Assembly: GCA_020831485.1 (NCBI GenBank)
Contig: JAFIGG010000134.1
Location: 1 to 35,217 of the forward strand
Reading direction: 5' to 3'
DNA: 35,217 nt
From: Opitutales bacterium
GTDB lineage: Bacteria; Verrucomicrobiota; Verrucomicrobiia; Opitutales; Oceanipulchritudinaceae
In this document: one piece after another, positions 10,501 to 18,314 of the stretch
How positions within the stretch are numbered: the first letter of the stretch is position 1
Layout: each line of letters begins with the position of its first letter
Made by a program: the position numbers and the translations under genes
Notes under the pieces: generated by a model
Seen by the model: the letters and a program-made list of their open reading frames with translations, nothing else
Database searches by the model: none
Told to the model about the DNA's origin: nothing

Positions 10501-10701
10501 CGATCTCAGCCCTAATTCCAGTTCCTCCTCGTTAGTAATCTTTTTGGATTTTCTACGCTTCTGAGCAGGATTCTCGTCCCAACTGAAGTCCAGATTGGAG
10601 ATTTTCGGTGTTTCTGGCAACTCAAGTTTACCACGTGATTTTGTGTTTTCAGAAAGCGCTATTTCCGCAAAGAAATCGCTGTTCGATTGCTTATTTTTCA
10701 T
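7600..10701 (-). CDS. Glycoside hydrolase family 2 enzyme, no signal peptide
   Basis: A 1033-residue GH2-type retaining exo-glycosidase (beta-galactosidase/mannosidase/glucuronidase superfamily). The order seen is an unassigned, charged N-terminal extension (1-110, with QKRRKSKK), a jelly-roll sugar-binding domain (about 110-260), an Ig-like domain, a TIM barrel with acid/base Glu513 in SFINEP and nucleophile Glu604 in GCGEFG, then an extra C-terminal alpha/beta domain (about 830-1033). There is no export signal, so it should be cytoplasmic and act on imported oligosaccharides. It heads the run GH2, TonB receptor, esterase, GH29, sulfatase. Two overlapping TATACT hexamers on the minus strand at 10762-10772 could be a -10 element, but no convincing -35 accompanies them. 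The substrate cannot be deduced. Confidence 0.9.
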   Translation of the reverse strand: MKNKQSNSDFFAEIALSENTKSRGKLELPETPKISNLDFSWDENPAQKRRKSKKITNEEELELGLRSLREQYLPFLNNYAPDLEDVRSVMEFSSFDWRIERPEDRKSFSDVLDGLGEWKSVEIPHYGPPLGKAATFYRCTFELPEWYEDYDQCSFCFGGVDYRCQVYLNGICLGSHEGFFECFRLNCDNALKDGVNVLLIRVENDYTMLGHGAGISFPDGDKIYAATGLGYDDPKLGWHHCPPGMGIWNYVRLVGTSRIFIDDLWVRSLLEDREIEVNIEIENLGKNFNESVSFEVSVFGQNFEEVIYLAHEYTASAPFVRGFGDLDHGYNKVTPSLMGGGRNFISFRLPIEDFRVWSPETPWLYQIQVKLFDASDKLLDTRSGQFGMRSFRQDLDSDPKGKFYLNGDEIRLRGANNMGNFERCIMKNDYDGLIDQILLAKLTNMNFLRMTQRPVFKEFYEYCDRLGMMLQTDLPLFATVRRSQFSEVVRQAGCMERHVRGHCSNILVSFINEPRPASASKPHRFINREELENLFEISEQTVHYHNPDRVVKYVDGDYDPPTRSGMPDNHVYCGWYIGHGVDLGALHSGQWLPVKPGWHFGCGEFGAEGLDSYQVMSEDYPDEWKPKGPDEAWCPSVIDLAQSYKFHFLWYPTASTASEWIEASQSHQEWVISMMTKAFRRMKRMNSFAVHLFIDAWPAGWMKSLMDVRCKPKKAWYAYRDALSPVAVFLRCDRNQVFSGESVPVEVWICNDLPRRLKNLSLEFDLEMDGRLVRSAKSSCEADPCSPLCFGATKIQIPHVDQRRDIELGVSLMDAEGNVIHDDSVTFSAFPSPKPLSARVYCPDSDLRAKKFLQSLGAELCTDASMADVICHADYEVFQENRELTERAVKSGATALLLKLPIGNYEFGDKSVRIVKAGMGPRHFVSIATEHPLVAGLEPSDFRFWYHDSKKRVAPILESVIDCPESDPVLLSGNGGWSIPWDYIPAAIEVSDCNGSWRIVQVELIDTLIDNPVAREFSNRLVKISNRTKTFSK

Positions 10702-10828
10702 ACTTGAAATAATTTTACGTAGCCAAAGTTACTCCCGGAATTATCTATTCTGGTCTGCGTTAGTATAGTATAGGATATCTTCCGATTTATGGTCTTTTTA
10801 ACAATGAAGCAGATTTGTTTCCTATGTT

Positions 10829-13489
10829 TCATTCTTCTCTTACACGATCGACCATGTAAAAAAGACTCTTTTCTTCTTGAGAAAACGAATCGATAAAGGA
10901 TTCCATGCTATCCTCAGGAAACTTTTCTGAACCTACTACGGGTGTCCATGATTTCAGATCAGAGCTTCTCAACAGTCGATATTTCGTTCGGACATCGAGT
11001 CCATCGAGTGTCACTATAAATCCATTATCATCCAGAGCTACTTCGGTTACCTGAATCGGATTAAAACCTGTTCCATCACCTATCAAAGGTCCAAAAGTCG
11101 GCGTCCACCGCACCACCCCATTCTCATCTATCACCCTCCAACGTGCATAGTAGATCTCATCCTGTGAAAGATCCATTCTCACCTGGACGAATCCTGAGTT
11201 CTTAGGCCCCCGCGTGACTATCGAATGAGACCACGCGCCCGACTCCGACCCACCATCCAGATCGCCGTAAAAAAGCACAACACTCTCGATTTCTCGATCC
11301 GATTCAATCAGCGCACTGAGAGTCATTTGCCCGGCTCTTTCATCTAGCGGCATTGGCCAATCACGAACGTTAAGTGCGCCCCTTCCAATCTTCCCAAATG
11401 GTATCTCCACAAACCCTGGAATTGCGAAAGCCGGGGAATCAAAATGCAGGGTGAAATCCCCATTCTGCGGGTCAGCAAACATCGGATCTGAGCCCATAAG
11501 ATTATCACTAAGAGATGCATAATAACTGAGAGGATTTGCTGCTCCCGAGTAGAGCCGTTCACTGATGTCTTCAGTATTATTCCAGAGAATATTACGCTCA
11601 AAGATCGTATTCTGTGGAGCTTTAGTTTCGTTTGTCCACAAGCTGTAATCGTCAGGAATTGCAGCAAGTTCAGGGAACGCCGTCGACCACGGAGGCTGCT
11701 GGTATCCAACATCCCTCATTGCAGTAAGAAAATCTTCATTAACCTGGATCACTCCCATTGTAGTAGTGTAATGACCTACATCTGAATCAATTATGTAGTT
11801 GTTGCTCCAAACATTATCCCTTCCACCATTGTTGGTGGTAGCCCGATCCTGAATTCCCTGAAGTATATTCCCGATCACGTGGGTTCCGGACAATGCGTCA
11901 TCCAAGTATATTCCCGTCACCTTCGGGCGGCCGCTTGCGATATCCTGGATGTGGTTATACCTTATAATATTTCTTCGCCGAACCCATGAACGGCCACCAT
12001 AGATCGCCGCAGAATCACCACTCCAGCGAACCACATCGTATATGTGGTTGTATTCAACCAGGGAGGCAGTTGAACGCAGGAGAATAGCCGAGTGCGGGGC
12101 ATTGAAGATCTCGTTGTGGCGCACGATCTGTCCGACTCCTCCGAGACTCACAGCCGGCCTGTAAGTCCAGCTGAGTCTGGAAAAGTTATGAATACGGCAT
12201 CCCTCAACAAAATTCCCGCCTGGCTCGAGGGAGGAGAGATCGCCGCCCTCTAGAAAAACTCCAACCCCGGCAAGATTCTTCAACTCACAACGGTACAGGC
12301 CGTTATTCCTCCCTGAGCCGTCAGCTCCCATCTGAGGATTAATCGAAATTGCAGTATTTCCGGCATGCATGAGGCGACAATATCGAAAGACAACTCTCGT
12401 GCTTCCACCAACAACTTCGACCAAACGTGTTCTGCTTGCCTCTAAAACTAAGCCCTCAAAGGTAATATCTGAGGCACCATTTGTCCGAATGATTGGACCG
12501 GAACTACGTTTAGTGAGCAAGATTCGGGCGTTGGAAAGATCTCTGTCTGGCCAAAAATACAAAATCCCTGTGTCTCGATTTATATAATATTCACCCGGTT
12601 CATCAATCTCCTCTAACAGGTTAAAAGCAAAATAATACTGGTTGCTGCTTATCCCATACTGTGTCGGTGATGAAGTCATTTTAATCTGCCTGGCATTCAG
12701 GTCTATATCAGCCACTGCCCTGGCACCATCAGCCCAATCACGGCCCCAGATTCCGTGCAGCCACGGATCTTCCGCTTCGGTCCATCTTTCAGGGCGATTA
12801 CCGCTATACACAAACGTTCGTGAATCCACCCCACTGGCTACGAATGAGAATTCATCGCCATTAGGATAGCGACCCAGTTGCATCATCTCGTCGTCAACAA
12901 CCAACTCCATGTGACCATCAGGCATCGACTGGTTGAAACCCCTGTTCCTCAGGACGCCAAAATCCGAAATCCCATACGAAGACAGATCAAGCTTCAGGAG
13001 ATGCCCTCTCGCCAAAGTGTCAATTCGATCCCAAACGTCCGAAGACTCATCTACTAGCTCAAAAGAGGAACCATCAACCCTTACACCTCCAGTAAAACGG
13101 GGCAAACTCTCACCCGCAACCGCGCGGTATACTGTCTTCCTGTCCTCAGATCCAAGCGTGAATGTGGGACGGGTGCGATAATCATAATCTCCACCATGCA
13201 CCCATACGACCGCAAGACCTTCTTCACCATCACTTCTACGAGAGCGAATCGCATTTCTAGCGCCTTCAAGGTCCGGGAATGGATCCGCTACAGTCCCTTC
13301 TGCATCCAACCTTCCATCAGGTGCCACGTGGAACTCAATAGCTACTGGTTCGTCAAACAAACCCGGCCCCCCTTCAACATCCTCGCCGAACGAAAACACA
13401 GCCCACGATGACAACATAAGCAAAAACGTTACGAAACGGCCGCACAACAAGACCAGCAACCGACAACCGCTCATCCAATTTTTCAACAT
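10829..13489 (-). CDS. Secreted right-handed parallel beta-helix protein, GH141-like, with C-terminal extension
   Basis: An 886-residue secreted protein (signal peptide ending near SFGED). The N-terminal 'DPFPDLEGARNAIRS' strand, the RYPNGDEF and GIWGRDWADG blocks, 'NLLEEIDEPGEYYI' and LYFWPD are shared with the two plus-strand proteins at 26845 and 29204. They match the pattern of pectate-lyase-fold enzymes of family GH141, which includes an alpha-L-fucosidase and a xylanase. Candidate catalytic Asp residues are D492 (GDSAAIY) and D530/D531 (YLDDALSG). It is longer than its two relatives because of a C-terminal beta-sandwich-like region ending with a Verrucomicrobiota-style LLRSSDLKSWTPV module. 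It is 127 bp upstream of the GH2 gene on the same strand. The fold is secure; the GH141 label is likely, and the activity is inferred. Confidence 0.8.
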   Translation of the reverse strand: MLKNWMSGCRLLVLLCGRFVTFLLMLSSWAVFSFGEDVEGGPGLFDEPVAIEFHVAPDGRLDAEGTVADPFPDLEGARNAIRSRRSDGEEGLAVVWVHGGDYDYRTRPTFTLGSEDRKTVYRAVAGESLPRFTGGVRVDGSSFELVDESSDVWDRIDTLARGHLLKLDLSSYGISDFGVLRNRGFNQSMPDGHMELVVDDEMMQLGRYPNGDEFSFVASGVDSRTFVYSGNRPERWTEAEDPWLHGIWGRDWADGARAVADIDLNARQIKMTSSPTQYGISSNQYYFAFNLLEEIDEPGEYYINRDTGILYFWPDRDLSNARILLTKRSSGPIIRTNGASDITFEGLVLEASRTRLVEVVGGSTRVVFRYCRLMHAGNTAISINPQMGADGSGRNNGLYRCELKNLAGVGVFLEGGDLSSLEPGGNFVEGCRIHNFSRLSWTYRPAVSLGGVGQIVRHNEIFNAPHSAILLRSTASLVEYNHIYDVVRWSGDSAAIYGGRSWVRRRNIIRYNHIQDIASGRPKVTGIYLDDALSGTHVIGNILQGIQDRATTNNGGRDNVWSNNYIIDSDVGHYTTTMGVIQVNEDFLTAMRDVGYQQPPWSTAFPELAAIPDDYSLWTNETKAPQNTIFERNILWNNTEDISERLYSGAANPLSYYASLSDNLMGSDPMFADPQNGDFTLHFDSPAFAIPGFVEIPFGKIGRGALNVRDWPMPLDERAGQMTLSALIESDREIESVVLFYGDLDGGSESGAWSHSIVTRGPKNSGFVQVRMDLSQDEIYYARWRVIDENGVVRWTPTFGPLIGDGTGFNPIQVTEVALDDNGFIVTLDGLDVRTKYRLLRSSDLKSWTPVVGSEKFPEDSMESFIDSFSQEEKSLFYMVDRVREE

Positions 13490-13538
13490 GCGACGTTTTT
13501 ATTCCGCAACAACTGGTAGTTGCAATGAAAAAAAATTA

Positions 13539-13551
13539 TTTTTCTGAAAAA
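13539..13551. promoter_or_regulatory. Candidate operator, TTTTTCTGAAAAA
   Basis: A perfect 6-bp-arm palindrome with one central base, 50 bp upstream of the beta-helix gene start (13489). It resembles the TTTTCCTGAAAAC motif upstream of the genes at 23932-25422 and 18315-19187, and so could be a LacI-family site. It is AT-rich, so chance occurrence is possible. Confidence 0.35.
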
Positions 13552-13716
13552 GATTAATTATGATTTCAGGAGCAATGCATAAAGCTTCAAACTCTATGAT
13601 GATCGCGATTATGCTACATATGGACAGAAAAAGACCCTCTAGCCTACGATACATTGCCAACACCCCCAAGGCAGCAGAGCCCTCAACTCTAGCAGTAAAA
13701 ACACAAAACCCTTGAC

Positions 13717-13731
13717 GTTTTCGATGAAAAC
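13717..13731. promoter_or_regulatory. Candidate operator, GTTTTCGATGAAAAC
   Basis: An inverted repeat with arms GTTTTC and GAAAAC around 3 bp. It lies 133 bp upstream of the PEP-CTERM gene start, and its TGAAAACTTAAC edge resembles the CCTGAAAACTTGG sequence in front of the LacI gene at 20474. The regulatory role is inferred. Confidence 0.3.
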
Positions 13732-13756
13732 TTAACTGCAAAAAAGCTTTTTATTT

Positions 13757-13784
13757 TGACAAACCATCTTAAACCCATGCAATG
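13757..13784 (+). promoter_or_regulatory. Possible sigma-70 promoter for the PEP-CTERM gene
   Basis: A perfect -35 hexamer TTGACA at 13757-13762 is followed after 16 bp by TGCAAT (13779-13784), which matches four of six positions of the -10 consensus. It would give an untranslated leader of about 70 bases before the ATG at 13864. Confidence 0.35.
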
Positions 13785-13863
13785 AGCGTCGAAATTCAGA
13801 TAGGAACAAATTTAAAATACCACCCAAACTCAGGCATAACGCCACGTATAACTGTACACCATC

Positions 13864-14796
13864 ATGAAAAATACATCACTCTGTAAACGCACTCTAAATG
13901 CGATAAAGTTATCCCTCGTATTGATCTCAATCACATTTTTCCCAGTCATAGCATCAGGGTCCCTGCTGGCCTATGAAGGCTTTACGGCGGGAACAGATTC
14001 AAGTCAGGGCGAGTATTTGGCAGACAACGGATCAGACCCCTTACGCCACCTGCTCACAAATCAGAATCCCGCCGCCACCGCAGGAACTTCATTCGGATTC
14101 AACGGAGCCTGGAGCGAGGCCTCCGGCGGACGATTTGAACTGGGCGCGGAGCCTCTCCCCAGTCTTTCCTACAATGATGGCACTCACTCGCTGCTGACGA
14201 GTGGTAATGTAGCCTATCGCAGATTCGAATTTGGCATCTCCTCCCGCGCACTGAACCCATTGCCAACCTTGCCCGGCGACAACCTCTACATCAGTTTCCT
14301 GATGAAGCTGGAAAACGCAAATACCCAAGGAAGACTGGAATTGGGTCCCCAGGCAGAGACTTCGACAGGAACCGGCTTAAGGATCCGCGCTCAGAACGGA
14401 AATTTTGTTGCTAGCGTTAGAGGAGCAAACACAACGCTGGCACCCACTGACACAGATACACATTTGTTCGTGTGGCGCGTGAATTTTGGTGCTGGAGGCG
14501 CTTTCGATTGGGGACTTTGGATGGATCCAACGGATCTGACATCTGAATTGGCACCCGATTTTACTGGCTCTGGATCCGACTTAATTCTGGACCACCTGGT
14601 GATGCAGCGTGACACCGGAGGAACTGACGGTATCGGTTTGGCATTTGACGAGCTCAGAATTGGAGAAACCTGGGAAAGTGTCACACCAATCCCCGAGCCA
14701 GCAACGTATGGATTAATTGGAGGCCTGCTCGCACTTGCTGCCGTTTTGCGCAGAAAGTTTGTCGGCTCAAAAAAACAATCCAATCCAGCACTATAA
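13864..14796 (+). CDS. PEP-CTERM sorting-domain protein
   Basis: A 310-residue exported protein of unknown function. It has an N-terminal signal peptide, a beta-rich body beginning 'LLAYEGFTAGTDSSQGEYLA', and a classic PEP-CTERM tail at about 276-300: the IPEPATYGLIGG motif, a hydrophobic helix and the basic cluster RRKF. Proteins with this tail are recognised by the EpsH/XrtA exosortase system and processed at the membrane for surface display. A paralogue lacking the tail lies at 18315-19187 on the opposite strand, with LVYYDGFVAGEDLSKGEYVA at the same place and a shared 'VFDELRIATAWDS'-type ending. It precedes the SSS transporter by 224 bp on the same strand. The body looks like a carbohydrate-binding or LamG-like sandwich, but I do not recognise the family. 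Confidence 0.85.
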   Translation: MKNTSLCKRTLNAIKLSLVLISITFFPVIASGSLLAYEGFTAGTDSSQGEYLADNGSDPLRHLLTNQNPAATAGTSFGFNGAWSEASGGRFELGAEPLPSLSYNDGTHSLLTSGNVAYRRFEFGISSRALNPLPTLPGDNLYISFLMKLENANTQGRLELGPQAETSTGTGLRIRAQNGNFVASVRGANTTLAPTDTDTHLFVWRVNFGAGGAFDWGLWMDPTDLTSELAPDFTGSGSDLILDHLVMQRDTGGTDGIGLAFDELRIGETWESVTPIPEPATYGLIGGLLALAAVLRRKFVGSKKQSNPAL

Positions 14797-15020
14797 AAAA
14801 CTGACGATCCAGATGTAGTCACACAAAGTCCGTTAAAAGAGCAACAAGACCTTGAAAGAGCAAAGACTTTGAGTTTGAAAGTCATTGCTGCACAACTCTC
14901 TTGCTCTGGGACTATGCTGGCAGTGCGAATCCGCGATTTCCCTGAGTGCGGGCGCATAACAGTAGGCACATAATGGACAAACAAGAGCAGGCATCTACAA
15001 CGTATATCAGGTAAGATCTC

Positions 15021-17213
15021 ATGATGGGTTTACATATTATCGACCTTGCGGTTATCGGGGTCTACTTTGCAATTGTTGTCTATATCGGCTTTCGGGTCAT
15101 GAAGAAGGTCAACACCCAGGAGGACTTTTTTTTGGGTGGACGCCAATTCAATCGTTTCTACCAAACCTTTTCTCAGTTTGGGCAAGCAACCAGCAGTGAA
15201 TCTGCCGTACAATCGGTAGCAGAGGTTGGAGCCAACGGTGTCCCCGGTGCACTCCGCCAGTCAATCCAGGCCGGCATGGGCTACCCGATCAACTGGCTAT
15301 TTCCAAAATGGCTACGTCGGAGTCGCTTAATGAGCATGGCTGGATATTTCAACGAGCGGTTCGAGTCTAAAAATCTGGCTACCCTCTATTCGGTGGCGCA
15401 GATATCTCTATTCCTTATGATTGGTGGAATGGGCCTGTACGCCACCTCCACAACAATCATGGCCATAACAGAAAAGCCACTGGAGGAATTAACAGTGGAA
15501 GAACGCATGGAATACGAGCAGGCAGAGCGGCTCAGTTATCTTTCGCGGCAACCAGTGGAGCTGATGACACCGGACGAAATTGAGGAACTGGAGATGTTGC
15601 GCGAGCTCAATCCAAGCCGCTTGCACAGCTACCTGAATCAAAACCTGCTAATTCTCTTCATTGCATTTATTGTCATTCTGTATGCCGCATCCGGGGGGCT
15701 AGAGGCAGCAGTCTATACCGATACCATGCAGGGCGTTTTCATACTTGCACTGACCGTAATGCTGGTACCTTTCGGGATGATTCAGCTAAATGCCCTGCAC
15801 GGGACGACGGGGCTATTGGGGCCGTTTGAGGCACTTCATCGAACGCTACCGCAAACCATGTTCGAAATATTCGGCTCACCGACATGGGCTGAATTTACGT
15901 GGTACAATATCCTGGCGCTGGCATTCATCAGCATGGCCGGAAACATTGCTTTCTCCAATAACCTCGTTGTCGCCGGAGCTGCACGAACTGACAAAGTCGC
16001 GAGCTGGGGTGGGCTCAGCGGCCAATTGACCAAAGGCGTGGGCCAAGTTTTTTGGATATTCCTGGCACTTATCATTATTGGACTTTTTGGCGAACAAACG
16101 ACCAACCCGGATCTCCTTTGGGGTCAAGCAGCCCGAGCTCTACTTCCAATTGGCCTGCTGGGACTGATGGTAGCCTGCTTGACAGCTGCTTACATGAGCT
16201 CGGCTGATATGCACATGATGACAGTTTCCGGATTGTTGACACATCACATATACAAACCGGTAGTTCAGAACAAGTCGGAATACCACTACGTTCAGGTAGG
16301 TCGACTAATGACACTCGTTTATATCGTCGGAGCTGTGTTGATCGCCATGAATTCCGACAACATATTTCGAATGTTCAAGTTCATGCTGTTGATAAACCTC
16401 TGTTGTGGCCCCGCTATGCTTATGGGTTTCCTGTGGCGGCGAACGAATACAGCAGCCGTTTGGGCTTCGATGGGGAGCGCTCTTGCATTAACACTCTTGA
16501 TTCCGCTTATGGTCATGTTATGGCCGGGATCCCGCTACAATGAATCTCTCCTTCTTGCGTCCCATTCCCCCCATGTGGAAAAACAGAGTATCGCCAGTGA
16601 ACGGGATGTGAATGAGCGATTCGAGCGTATAGAAAACTGGAAAAGACTGGAAGCAAAGGGCCTCGCGACTACAGTTCGCCCCGAACCACTTCAGTATGGC
16701 GAACCCTTTATCCAAACCTTTCTTCCAGCTGCGAATCCGATTTTCTGGGATGGGAATTTCGATCGCAACGACTCCGGCCAACGTTACGCGCGAGGCTTTT
16801 TCAAAGCCGAACTCTACCTACTGCATCTCCTCGGCGTTGACTTCACAAGCCTCACACCTTCACGTGTTGAATTTATCAGCTTGATGTTTCGGCTTTTCTT
16901 TCCATTTGCCGCGGTCCTCCTCATTGGCATGCTGACTCCACCAATAAATGAGAGGCATCTGAACAGCTTTTATGCCAAACAGCGTACGCCGGTCCACCCA
17001 GACCCAATCGAGGATCGCAAAGCAGTTGAAAAGGTGATTAATGATCCTAAGGAGATAAACAAAGGGAAAATATGGCCTAACTCTAATTGGGAAATCGACC
17101 GCATAAACAGTTATGACGCCAAAGGCATCAGTGTTGGCGCCTCGGTGGGTGTCATTTTGGTCCTGCTCATTGTCTGGTTAACCACAATCGGCCGAAGTGC
17201 GGCCGGAATGTAG
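15021..17213 (+). CDS. Sodium:solute symporter (SSS family) transporter
   Basis: A 730-residue inner-membrane carrier of the SSS family, which couples Na+ entry to solute uptake. The first helix (IIDLAVIGVYFAIVVYIGF) is followed by the characteristic DFFLGGRQFNRF loop. 'AASGGLEAAVYTDTMQGVF' is the conserved SSS signature, and 'AYMSSADMHMM' is the segment near the sodium site. The protein is longer than the usual 500-600 residues because of a charged insertion at about 151-205 and a hydrophilic stretch at about 505-590. The start at 15021 follows an AGGTAAG-like ribosome binding site at 15009-15015; the ATG three bases on is equally possible. The neighbouring carbohydrate genes suggest a sugar or sugar-acid substrate, but family membership alone does not define it. 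Confidence 0.92.
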   Translation: MMGLHIIDLAVIGVYFAIVVYIGFRVMKKVNTQEDFFLGGRQFNRFYQTFSQFGQATSSESAVQSVAEVGANGVPGALRQSIQAGMGYPINWLFPKWLRRSRLMSMAGYFNERFESKNLATLYSVAQISLFLMIGGMGLYATSTTIMAITEKPLEELTVEERMEYEQAERLSYLSRQPVELMTPDEIEELEMLRELNPSRLHSYLNQNLLILFIAFIVILYAASGGLEAAVYTDTMQGVFILALTVMLVPFGMIQLNALHGTTGLLGPFEALHRTLPQTMFEIFGSPTWAEFTWYNILALAFISMAGNIAFSNNLVVAGAARTDKVASWGGLSGQLTKGVGQVFWIFLALIIIGLFGEQTTNPDLLWGQAARALLPIGLLGLMVACLTAAYMSSADMHMMTVSGLLTHHIYKPVVQNKSEYHYVQVGRLMTLVYIVGAVLIAMNSDNIFRMFKFMLLINLCCGPAMLMGFLWRRTNTAAVWASMGSALALTLLIPLMVMLWPGSRYNESLLLASHSPHVEKQSIASERDVNERFERIENWKRLEAKGLATTVRPEPLQYGEPFIQTFLPAANPIFWDGNFDRNDSGQRYARGFFKAELYLLHLLGVDFTSLTPSRVEFISLMFRLFFPFAAVLLIGMLTPPINERHLNSFYAKQRTPVHPDPIEDRKAVEKVINDPKEINKGKIWPNSNWEIDRINSYDAKGISVGASVGVILVLLIVWLTTIGRSAAGM

Positions 17214-17385
17214 AGAGATCCGCAGGATTAAAATCCCGCCCTACTAATGGATGTAGATATCCCTGTGTCATACTTGAGTTCGTCGAGGAGAGCCAGCGTA
17301 TGCCCGAAAATCATAGCCCCTCCGATGGGGAATTATAATTGTCGTTGACCAATCAGGCCCTGAACCCCGTAAAACGAGACCTGTC

Positions 17386-18180
17386 GGCATCCAGGTGCTA
17401 AAGGAGGTAACCTCAAAAAAATATGTAAGCCCGGAGCACAAACGACGAGCAGTCTCCATGGTCCTTGAAAAGGGGCTGTGCTCACTGTGTCGGGCTTGTC
17501 GGTATCTCGACTTGAGTCGGTCGAGTTTCTTTTACTAGGCAAAGCAGCGCGAGGATTACGAACGCTTATCAACCCAAGCGCAAGCGGCCTCGGCTGGGCG
17601 AATCGACCCAGGCAAAGGCACCGGTGGCGCTTGAGCCCAACGATGTCTGGAGCTGGGACTTCATCTTCGATACGACTGAGCAGGGCAAAAGCATCAAGAT
17701 TCTGAGCATTGTAGACGAAGCTACACGGTTCAATATTGCGCTGCGTGTAAGCACGCAGATGTCATCGGATCAAGTCTTGGACATCATCATGGACGAGGTC
17801 TGCGAAAGCTATGGCGTGCCCAAGTGCGTTCGCAGCGACAATGGGCCTGTTCCGAGGAGCCTTGCGACGACAACAGCGCAGCGTTCATTCGCCTCAAAGT
17901 CGATCCAGAAGTGGGTCGAAGACCGCGAGGTGAAAACCTTGTATATAGAGCCGGGATCTCCCTGGAAGAACAGCTATGTGGAAAGCTTCCACAGCCGGTT
18001 CCGAAACAATTACCTAAACCGGGAATGGTTCATTAACGAACTGGATGCAAAGGCGATCATAGCCGACTGGCGGGAACACCGAAAATCGGATTAGTGCAAC
18101 CCAGTTAACGAAAGGCGACCCCACAGCGGCATTGACTACCTGTCACCAGCTGAAGTCTACTTCAACCGGATACCCGGTTC
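17386..18180 (+). pseudogene. Decayed IS3-family transposase (OrfB, DDE integrase core)
   Basis: The remnant has three recognisable pieces. An N-terminal part in frame 1 (17386-17537) reads VLKEVTSKKYVSPEHKRRAV and CRACRYLDLSRSSFFY, then a stop. The catalytic core is in frame 2 from about 17545, with KRKRPRLGES, WSWDFIFD (first Asp), VRSDNGP (second Asp) and YVESFHSRFRNNYLNREWF (Glu). After an in-frame TAG at 18092-18094, the same frame continues with NERRPHSGIDYLSPAEVYFN, the normal OrfB ending. The 'HPRYGYRRI' region between the first two pieces is missing, and about ten extra codons interrupt the sequence after NGP. It is therefore inactive. OrfA and clear terminal inverted repeats were not found. 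The sequence TTAGAGTGGTTAAGCGCTGG near 18267 may be part of the right end. Confidence 0.88.
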
Positions 18181-18214
18181 CGATCGGGCTACGCCCTCTC
18201 TCCACCGGGTATCC
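18168..18214. repeat. Nested inverted repeat, 11-bp perfect arms
   Basis: GGATACCCGGT (18168-18178) and ACCGGGTATCC (18204-18214) are perfect reverse complements separated by 25 bp. The loop contains a second small hairpin, GGGC-TAC-GCCC (18186-18196). It starts at the end of the transposase relic. It may be a transcription-blocking or terminal structure of the dead insertion sequence, or a separate palindromic repeat that landed there. Confidence 0.6.
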
Positions 18215-18314
18215 CTCAAAAACCAACAAACCATCACAAACCAAGAACCTTCCCTGACTAACATTTAGAGTGGTTAAGCGCTGGGGTCCCTCCACACCCC
18301 AAACTCAAAAAGAC

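Larger units (their letters stand above)
13490..13863. other. Divergent promoter region between the beta-helix gene and the PEP-CTERM gene
   Basis: This is 374 bp of AT-rich DNA with no convincing gene. The minus-strand reading frame at 13499-13741 has no family features. The region holds two TTTTC/GAAAA palindromes and one possible sigma-70 promoter, each listed separately, consistent with control of two divergent genes. Confidence 0.6.

Noticed and set aside
10762-10772. Tandem TATACT as a firm promoter for the GH2 operon
   Set aside because: No acceptable -35 hexamer lies at 16-18 bp spacing, so it is mentioned only as a possibility in the gene entry.
13499-13741. Minus-strand 80-codon reading frame upstream of the beta-helix gene
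   Set aside because: No family features or ribosome binding site, and it occupies the AT-rich divergent promoter region with candidate operators.
14838-14883. Possible terminator after the PEP-CTERM gene (GACTTT/AAAGTC)
   Set aside because: The stem is only six mostly A-T pairs and no T-run follows.
17214-17385. OrfA or left inverted repeat of the IS3 element
   Set aside because: A short open stretch (VVDQSGPEPRKTRPVG) precedes the OrfB fragment, but nothing matches an OrfA helix-turn-helix or a terminal repeat convincingly.
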